Assembly: GCA_001598975.1 (NCBI GenBank) | Contig: BBXU01001420.1 | Span: 1-15,189 of the forward strand | Direction: 5' to 3' | Source of the DNA: Parachlorella kessleri | Lineage: Eukaryota; Chlorophyta; Trebouxiophyceae; Chlorellales; Chlorellaceae | DNA length: 15,189 bases | Shown: piece after piece, positions 9,481-15,189 of the stretch | How the letters are laid out: each line of letters opens with the position of its first letter | How positions within the stretch are numbered: the stretch's first letter is position 1 | Translations under genes and position numbers: made by a program | Notes under the pieces: generated by a model | Seen by the model: only the letters and a program-made list of their open reading frames with translations | What the model was told of the DNA's origin: nothing | The model's database searches: none

Positions 9481-9557
9481 TGATAGCTTGTCTTTTAACA
9501 CTGTGTTCGATGTCTCGCCAGTTTGCCCTCTTCAACAGAACATCCGACTAGCCCATC

Positions 9558-11453
9558 ATGGATGCAAACTGGCAGCTGACAAGCCACGGCGCCTTGGGCA
9601 GAAGGCGTTGTGGGGCTGTCCTGAACCCATGCGTTGCATGCGCTTGCAAAATGCCGCTGACCTGGCACCACCACTTTGGGAGTCCTTCTTCTCCGGTACT
9701 TCAACCTGTGAGTAACTGATATCCGCTTAACTCAAATACCAATATCTGCTCAAAGTTTCAAGACCAAGTATGCAGCAGCTTCTGGGGCGTCCGCGGCCTG
9801 CAGCGGGCCTTGACAGCAGGTGCAAAAATCAGGGCAACAGGGCCACTTTTCGGCCACGCACGGTGTGTCCGCGAGCGCAAGGAACCGCGCTCGAGCAGCG
9901 GCCCTCTGCAGCGGAAGCATACAACCAGCGGATGATCAAGCAAATGCAGTGGGAAAAGAACCCTTATGAGTACTACCCTGAGCGAGGTAGGCGTGTCGGT
10001 AGGCGAGGGGTGGCCGGAGTCTTGGCGGAACCGCCGGTGGTGCCCACGGCTAACCCACCCTTGACTGTCGCTTAGATCGGGCACGGTCCCAGCCTGAAAG
10101 TTAGGTTCTTGGCAAGCCCGCAACACCTGGAGTAGCTGTCTGGCCCGGCTGGTCTGTGTTACTGGCAAATTCCGTCCCCAGCCAGGGCCCAAGACCTTTC
10201 ACCCTGTCTTTGCAGGGCTGTACTACCACAGCATAACTCCGTTGGTGATTGTGGGGTCACAGCCGCAGCGGGCGGACGACATTGACCAGCTGATAGACGA
10301 GGCCGGCGTGGGCACTATATTGAACCTGCAGGAGGACAAGGACATGCAGTACTGGGGGGTGGACATCCGTCAGCTCCTGGACAGGGCACAACAGCGCGAT
10401 GTGAAGCTGCTTCGCACACCGGTGCGTTTGGGGGCCCGTGGCATGCAGGCACACACAGGTCATGTGGGCAGGCAGGCTTGGGGGCTTGCACAGTTTCTGA
10501 GTTTAAGACTGTGAAGGAAGGGTTCTAGACCCAGGCAGACTATTATTTTTTTTCCTTCTTCTTCAAATAGGCAAGGCTCAGCAAGCCAAGAGGAGTTTAA
10601 GAGGGGGGAGGTGGGGGAGGGCCAGTGGGACCAGGGTCAGGTTCCCAGCCAGCCGCCCCCTCATCTGTTGGCCTTGCAAGTTCAGTCAACCTACTTTTGT
10701 CTCCTGTTGGCTGTTGCAGGCTCGGGATTTTGACCCCCACTCGCTACGAGCCATGCTGCCTGCAGCAGTTGCAGCCCTGGAGCGAGCCAAGCAGAGCGGC
10801 GGCAAGGTGTACGTGCACTGTACCGCAGGCCTGGGGCGGTCGCCGGCAGTGGCCATCGCGTCCTTGTACTGGTTTGGGGACATGCAGCTTGACGAGGCGT
10901 ACAAGTATCTGTGAGTATACCATGGGTTTGGTGGGTTAAGCCACTGGCGGGATATGCTTCTACTTTCTGGGGCTTCATGCACTGGCTGGCCGGTTGTGGG
11001 ATTTAAGATGTGTGGGAGTGGCAAACAGCTTGTGCATCTGTGAGAGGTGGAGCTTGAGTTGATTCCTGTTTCCTGTTCAAACGAAGGGTTTTGTTAGGTC
11101 AGGAAGAAGTTTGGAGTGAAGCTGGCGCTCGATGAGCTTCCTTGTTTCACTGGCGACCCTAGAGGTGTGGAGGTCTGGGTCAGGCTGCCATGAGTTTCAC
11201 CAAGCCAGTTGTCCATCACTCGCCACTTCACCTAACTCGCAACCTGTGCTGCCTTTCTGTGTTGCGCAGGACCAGCATCCGCCCCTGCGGCCCCAAGCGC
11301 GACGCCATCCGTGGCGCCACGTTTGACCTGCTGGACCACCGGGGCTGGCACGACTTTGAGCACCTGCCGCACCACGCGTGGGCCTCGCTGTCGCCCGAGC
11401 AGAAGCAGCTTATCCGGGAGCGCGTGATGGCTAAGGGCGCCGCCTTTGCCTAG
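9558..11453 (+). CDS. LSF2: Plastid phosphoglucan phosphatase LSF2 (LIKE SEX FOUR 2), dual-specificity phosphatase family
   Basis: Five exons with consistent phases: 9558-9707, 9776-9986, 10216-10421, 10720-10910, 11270-11453 (TAG); 313 residues. The ATG at 9558 has A at -3 and G at +4 and an in-frame TAG at 9549. Residues 1 to about 95 are rich in Arg, Ala, Cys and Ser and look like a plastid transit peptide. Residue 100 onwards has the LSF2 hallmark order: NPYEYYPERG, IVGSQPQ, ILNLQEDKDMQYWG, the ARDFDP D-loop (190-195, general acid), the CX5R P-loop HCTAGLGRSPA (Cys223, Arg229), YWFGDM, and the C-terminal RPCGPKRDAIRGATFDLL motif needed for glucan phosphatase folding. Family knowledge: LSF2 removes phosphate, mainly at glucose C3, from starch so that amylases can degrade it; unlike SEX4 it lacks a carbohydrate-binding module, as here. 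The first intron (68 bases) is much shorter than the others. A start at 9770 is the alternative if that intron is wrong. Confidence 0.9.
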
Positions 11454-13107
11454 GGTGGTGTGCCAGGGTTAACATGCTTGCTGCTGTTACCCCGCCAACA
11501 CTTGCCACCAAAGCGGCTTGGGGCTTGGGTGTCCCTAAAGGCCTCAGGTGTGTGCAATGGGATGGCGGTGGTGGGATTGGTGGCATGTGCGGTACTGGTA
11601 TTATTGGGTATGTGCATTTTGCGGCATGCTTAGGACCCTTTATAGCCTAGAGAGAGGGAGCAAGGTTCGTACGGCCCGGCCGTGGCCTGGTGCTGTCGGC
11701 GTGTCCTTCTCTGCATGCCATCGCAGTATTGATGTGCGCCTGCCAAGGGGCGCCAGACATGGCTCTCTTCCTTTTCTGCATTGGGCTTTTGGCACGGATT
11801 GAAATTCCTTGTTGTTTTGCAGCCCTGCGAAGTGCTGTTACGGGCAGCTGGGGTGTGACTCTCTGTAGGGCTCATGCCTGTTGGGGAGTCAGCACTGACG
11901 TGGTTGCCTTAGTGACTGCAATTTTGTGTGCTTTTGCATCGCCTTGTCCGTCTACGACATTCTTCCTAGCGATCCCTGTTCCCCTGCCTGCGCTCTCAAG
12001 GGCAGGAGACCGTCACCCCTTTTGTGTCACGTGTGTGTGGCAATTTTGTGGGAGTCTTTTGCTTGGCAGTTACTGGCTTTCTTATTGCGTGTGTGGTAGG
12101 GTTTATCTCACAGCCGCTTAGAAGTGTGTACTGTAGGGGTGTGCTCACGGGGTCTGGGTGCAGCATGCTATAATGCGGACACTACATTTGCCTCCCTCTG
12201 CCCGCATGGGGGTCATTTGATTCGGTTGTGGTTGGGCATACTGATTTGTTGGGTGGGCGCCCATTGCGCACCGTGTTTGCTCGATATGCCAGCATTCCTA
12301 CACACTTGTTGGCGTGCTTGTTGGCTCGCCGCCAGCGGTATGGTTTAGGTGATGAGGTTTTTGGGTTGTGCTACGCTTACTAACCGGAACCCAGCACTTC
12401 GCCAGCTGAGACTGCTTTGCACCTGCACCCTCGGACTCTCCCAACTCTAATCCTTCAGATTTGCGGCGTTTCGTGATGGTATTTAATGTCATACAAGCCT
12501 TTGCTGAGGTTGGACTCTTAGTGATGTTGGGTCCTAGTTGCAGTGTGGCACAGCCTGCAGCTGCCTGTATACTGGTTTTGTTGTGTTGTTAGTAGATGAT
12601 TGCTGTTCTGTAGAAAGTGCATTTGATGTGAAACCGTGTTTGGGTAGTGGCTTGTCTGATTGATGTATAGCTTGGACTTCTAGACATGCTGGCCTTGCCT
12701 AACCTATTTTGCTCTTTGGCATCTTACTCTCTTCGTGAGTGGGGTTTGGTCGATTCATCTTTCACATGCGTAACTTATATGGCACTTTGCACAATTGGGC
12801 CAACTGGCAGTCAGGTTTGATCCAATGGGCTCAGATAGTGGGGAACTTGGCACAGCCAAAACTCTAGACCATATTACACCAGCATCCTGCGCCCAAGTTC
12901 CTAGCTGCTGCCATCGACATCTCCAGCCCTCTTACCCAGGGTCGAAGGACTTCATTCTACTTTCATTGACAGATCACAGCTCCGCATTGGCATGCCAAGT
13001 AACAAATTGTCCTTGTTCTTTCAGGCCTAACCCTCTTCTCTACTGCCCCTGCTTCAGTTGACCTGCATCTCCTCTTCCCGTGGCCTTAGCTTGTCTTGGG
13101 GAGAGAA
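11454..13107. other. Long 3' UTR of LSF2 (GT-rich) followed by intergenic DNA
   Basis: No exon is supported. From 11454 to about 12760 the plus strand is rich in G and T, as chlorophyte 3' UTRs often are. After that it turns C- and A-rich, which would suit the tail of the convergent minus-strand gene. No exact plus-strand TGTAA is present; TGTAG and TGTAT variants occur at about 12130, 12566, 12609 and 12664. On the minus strand an exact TGTAA (TTACA at about 12875 in plus) is present. The 143-codon open frame at 11690-12121 starts with GTG and shows no domain. At about 13001 and 13092, fragments resembling the R131 tail (AACAAATTGTCC, TCTTGGGGAGAGA) precede the repeat cluster. Confidence 0.45.
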
Positions 13108-13192
13108 TTAGCATGGGTGGCAGATAGTGCGAACAGGGAATGAGCGCTTGGCTGGTCTGGAGTGACAGTGCTGGATGCAGAATGAGCCTGAG
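13108..13192 (+). repeat. Plus-oriented copy of dispersed repeat R131
   Basis: It begins TTAGCATGGGTGGCAGATAG and ends GCAGAATGAGCCTGAG. It is almost identical to the head and middle of the copy at 8380, including the GGCTGGTCTGGAGTGACAGTG variant not seen in the 1279 copy. The two are therefore the most recently related pair. Immediately after it the sequence turns back in inverted orientation. Confidence 0.88.
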
Positions 13193-13196
13193 AATT

Positions 13197-13308
13197 ACTG
13201 GCTCGGAAATCAGGCAAGACTCAGGCTCATTCTGCATTCAACCCTGTCCGCCCAGTATCCCAGTACCTCCTCCCTGCTCGCATTCCCTGCCACCCCAATA
13301 AATTGTCC
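13197..13308 (-). repeat. Inverted copy A of dispersed repeat R131
   Basis: It starts ACTGGCTCGGAAATCAGGCAAGA, contains CTCAGGCTCATTCTGCAT and ends CTGCCACCCCAATAAATTGTCC. Its CTCAGGCTCATTCTGCAT block is the reverse complement of the end of the plus-oriented copy at 13175-13192. The two copies can therefore fold into a hairpin with a loop of about 30 bases. Confidence 0.85.
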
Positions 13309-13447
13309 TTATCTTGGGGAGAGATGTACTGGCTCAGAACTCAGGCAAGACTCGGGCTCATTCTGCATCCAGCCCAGCCCGTCCAGTCCGGCCCAGCTCT
13401 ACTCCCTGTTTGCACTACCTGCCACCCATGCTAATAACAAATTGTCC
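13309..13447 (-). repeat. Inverted copy B of dispersed repeat R131, most complete copy
   Basis: It starts TTATCTTGGGGAGAGATGTA, then CTGGCTCAGAACTCAGGCAAG, the GCTCATTCTGCATCCAGCCC block and CCGTCCAGTCCGGCCCAGCT, and ends CTACCTGCCACCCATGCTAA plus TAACAAATTGTCC. It follows copy A head to tail with a period of 131 bases, measured between the two GCTCATTCTGC blocks at 13225 and 13356. Both copies end in AAATTGTCC, which marks the junction of the tandem unit. Confidence 0.85.
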
Positions 13448-13723
13448 ACTTCAGCGTCATCACCGTGTATTAAACCGTGTATTGCACAAAGCCAGAGATA
13501 CATGGTAGCGCATATCAAATAGTCTTAGGGTCACAGTGTTCGCCGAGCCTTGGCAAGCACAAACGCCCTTGCCTCCCGCCCTTCCAAGTGTGATGCCGGA
13601 AGCAGCAGCTACCCTACTGGTGCTGCTGCCAGCTCAAAGCTGTCTTTCACGTCAACGTGGCCTGGTGCAAGCCCCAGATCCTCAAGACTCGGGTGCAGTC
13701 AACGCGCCACCTCTGATCTGCAG
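13448..13723 (-). other. Region beyond the stop codon of the minus-strand gene, probable 3' UTR
   Basis: I see no supported exon. The stretch lies between the repeat cluster and the TAA stop of the convergent minus-strand gene. Plus-strand open frames here are low-complexity readings in antisense. No TTACA (minus-strand TGTAA) was seen in this interval. Confidence 0.4.
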
Positions 13724-15117
13724 TTATTCTGGCCTTGCCAGTGCCAGCTGTTGTGGTGCCTGTGCCTGTTGGGCCGGCACCGCGGACTGGGCCGCATGCT
13801 GTGCTAGCAGCTGCTGCAGTGCCAGCTGCTGCACCGCTGCCGTGGGCGGCAGCAAGCCCAATGCCGGCACCGCGGACTGGGCCGCATGCTGTGCTAGCAG
13901 CTGCTGCAGTGCCAGCTGCTGCACCGCTGCCGTGGGCGGCAGCAAGCCTAATGCCGGCACCGCGGACTGGGCCGCATGCTGTGCTAGCAGCTGCTGCAGA
14001 GCCAGCTGCTGCACCGCTGCCGTGGGCGGCAGCAAGCCTAATGCCGGCACCGCGGACTGGGCCGCATGCTGTGCTAGCAGCTGCTGCAGAGCCAGCTGCT
14101 GCACCGCTGCCGTGGGCGGCAGCAAGCCCAATGCCGGCACTCCCAGGGGCAGAACCAACTGGGTTGGCTGCACAGCGGCATCTGGTCTGAACTTCGCTAT
14201 ACGTCGGTGCACTGCCTGCTCATTGGTGCGCAGGAGCTTCACCTCCTCGGCTATGTGAGTGCATACCTTGGCAGCTAGCCCGCCCTGGGATCTGGTATTG
14301 CCCAGGTTCGCGCCCTTGACTATGAACTGGCCGGTCACGTTGACCTGCCACCATTCCTTCAGCTGAACTGCTGAAAGGTTCAGGGGGCTGTATAGCTGGC
14401 CATTGAGCACGACCTTGCCTGCACGCTGCCACAATAGCGCCCGGGCAAGGCTGATGAGCTGGCAATGGTCCTCCTGGAAGGAGGCTGCGAGCCGAATGCG
14501 TGCCGTGTCCGGCCAGGCAGCAGTTGCTGCCTTGTAGCCAGCTAATTCATCCTCCAAACAATGGCCTCCTGGCAGCCACGTGGCTGAATCTACCCCTGTT
14601 TCTGCAATGGCGGCCTCCAGTGCTGTCTGCCGCTGCCCTTTTAGGTACAACGCGCTAGCCATGCCTACACAAGGGAAAAGCAAGGGCCGAGCCCAGTGTG
14701 AGGGTTCCATTTGATAAGGCAGGCAGCCATGGCATGCGATAAGCAGAGCAGTTCACCTCAGTTCATGCTAAATGGACACATCTCTGGGCTCCCAGCCAGT
14801 CTCCCTTGCTGCTGCCCTGCCCACACTCACCGGCCTTGACGCGGTCGTCATGGTACTTCTCTGGGTTCTCCCTCTGCTTGGCATCGGACGCCAGGCCTGC
14901 GGGGAAACACAGGGGCGCAGGCAGGGTCACTAAGCTGGCCACCAGGCTGGCGAGCGCGTCTCCCTTGCCCGCCAAACAAACGTGTGGGAGAGCAAGCTTT
15001 AGGACAAACGACAGCTACGGACAGCCCGTGATGTCCTCCACCAGGTGTACCTCTGGTGGGCCGAGACGTTCCCCGGTAGAGCTGCAGCAACCAGACCGCA
15101 ATGTTCCCAAACCAGCC
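13724..15117 (-). CDS. Unrecognised protein with four C-terminal 30-residue repeats; partial, 5' end probably outside window
   Basis: On the minus strand three exons join in phase: 15117-15051, 14896-14831 and 14664-13724 (TAA at 13726-13724), about 357 residues. Each junction splits a glycine codon after its first base. The first exon reads GWFGNIAVWLLQLYRG, a hydrophobic or amphipathic helix. The second is highly charged (SDAKQRENPEKYHDDRVKAG). The third begins MASALYLKGQRQTALEAA and continues as a mostly helical region with ALLWQRAGKVVLNGQLYSP and LKEWWQVNVTGQFIVKG. It ends in four identical 30-residue units rich in Leu, Gln and Ala. I do not recognise the family. The frame stays open upstream of 15117 to the window edge, so the first acceptor is the least certain. 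An alternative is a shorter gene starting at the ATG at 14662 or 14710. Coding in this strand is supported by the synonymous pattern in the repeats. Confidence 0.55.
13774..14133 (-). repeat. Four tandem copies of a 90-bp in-frame coding minisatellite
   Basis: The unit (beginning CCGGCACCGCGGACTGGGCC on the plus strand) repeats at 13774, 13864, 13954 and 14044 with an exact 90-base period and no indels. A truncated fifth start is at 14134. Only two positions vary: T,T,A,A at 13820/13910/14000/14090 and C,T,T,C at 13859/13949/14039/14129. On the minus strand each unit encodes a 30-residue repeat beginning VPALGLLPPTAAVQQ, followed by a helix-like leucine/glutamine segment (LALQQLLAQHAAQSA). 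Both variable bases are silent there. Confidence 0.95.
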
Positions 15118-15189
15118 CTGGGTGCAAGGGTCAGGCAGCATGGGCTGCTTTGGGGTCACCACGGCTTGGGTTGGGTGTGCATCTCTGGG

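Larger units (their letters stand above)
8168..9557. other. Intergenic region between the VWD-like gene and LSF2, carrying repeat copies
   Basis: No exon is supported here. The region holds the probable 3' UTR of the upstream gene (no exact TGTAA seen), a perfect CCTATATATAGG palindrome at 8267-8278, three copies of the R131 repeat (8380, 9003 inverted, 9177 inverted and degenerate) and a stem-loop at 9459. An AATAAA at about 8971 is not known to be used in green algae and is probably chance. From about 8830 to 9480 the plus strand is noticeably rich in C and A. Confidence 0.5.

Noticed and set aside
11690..12121. 143-codon plus-strand open frame with hydrophobic stretches
   Set aside because: It starts at GTG, has no domain, lies in the GT-rich 3' region of LSF2, and its hydrophobicity follows from T-rich codons.
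13536..14258. 240-codon plus-strand open frame rich in Cys and Ala
   Set aside because: It is the antisense reading of the 90-bp minisatellite. One of the two variable sites changes Ser to Arg in this frame, whereas both are silent on the minus strand. The open frame arises because the unit contains no stop in several frames.
1..15189. tRNA, rRNA, CRISPR array, phage or bacterial operon
   Set aside because: No clover-leaf sequence with a conserved T-loop, no rRNA-like segment, no regularly spaced direct repeats with unique spacers and no Shine-Dalgarno-led gene strings were seen. All recognisable genes are spliced eukaryotic genes.

Overview
The window looks like nuclear DNA of a green alga (Chlorophyta, probably Chlamydomonadales; a Haematococcus-like genome is a guess I could not test). 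It is GC-rich and the genes are intron-dense. Short exons are bounded by GTGAGT/GTAAGT-type donors and (C/T)GCAG acceptors. There are long untranslated regions, GT, CA and poly-G microsatellites, and protein families typical of photosynthetic eukaryotes. No bacterial, organellar or viral gene is visible. The exon models below were read by eye, joining exons whose splice phases agree and whose translation matches a remembered family pattern.

Layout, left to right. (1) 136-1788, plus strand: the last four exons of an ABC1/ADCK/UbiB-type atypical kinase of the plastid ABC1K7/ABC1K8 kind. Only the helical C-terminal tail is in the window; the kinase core lies to the left. (2) 1789-3723: intergenic and UTR sequence. 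(3) 3724-8167, plus strand: a twelve-exon gene for a secreted protein with a signal peptide, a cysteine-containing N-terminal region and a von Willebrand factor D / plant 'Root cap'-like C-terminal domain. (4) 8168-9557: intergenic, with copies of a dispersed repeat and a stem-loop close to the next gene. (5) 9558-11453, plus strand: a complete five-exon gene for a phosphoglucan phosphatase of the LSF2 (LIKE SEX FOUR 2) type, with the CX5R active site. (6) 11454-13107: a probable very long GT-rich 3' UTR, then intergenic DNA. (7) 13108-13447: a nested tandem and inverted cluster of the dispersed repeat. (8) 13724 to the right edge, minus strand: the 3' part of an unrecognised gene. It converges on LSF2 and ends in four perfect 30-residue repeats.

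The genes do not form an operon. Two of them (the ABC1K kinase and LSF2) belong to families with plastid roles, in lipid/prenylquinone/stress homeostasis and transitory starch breakdown; their closeness may be chance. The most informative non-routine signals are the repeat family of about 131 bp, scattered through an intron and intergenic DNA in both orientations, and the 90-bp coding minisatellite. All variable bases of that minisatellite are synonymous only in the minus-strand frame.
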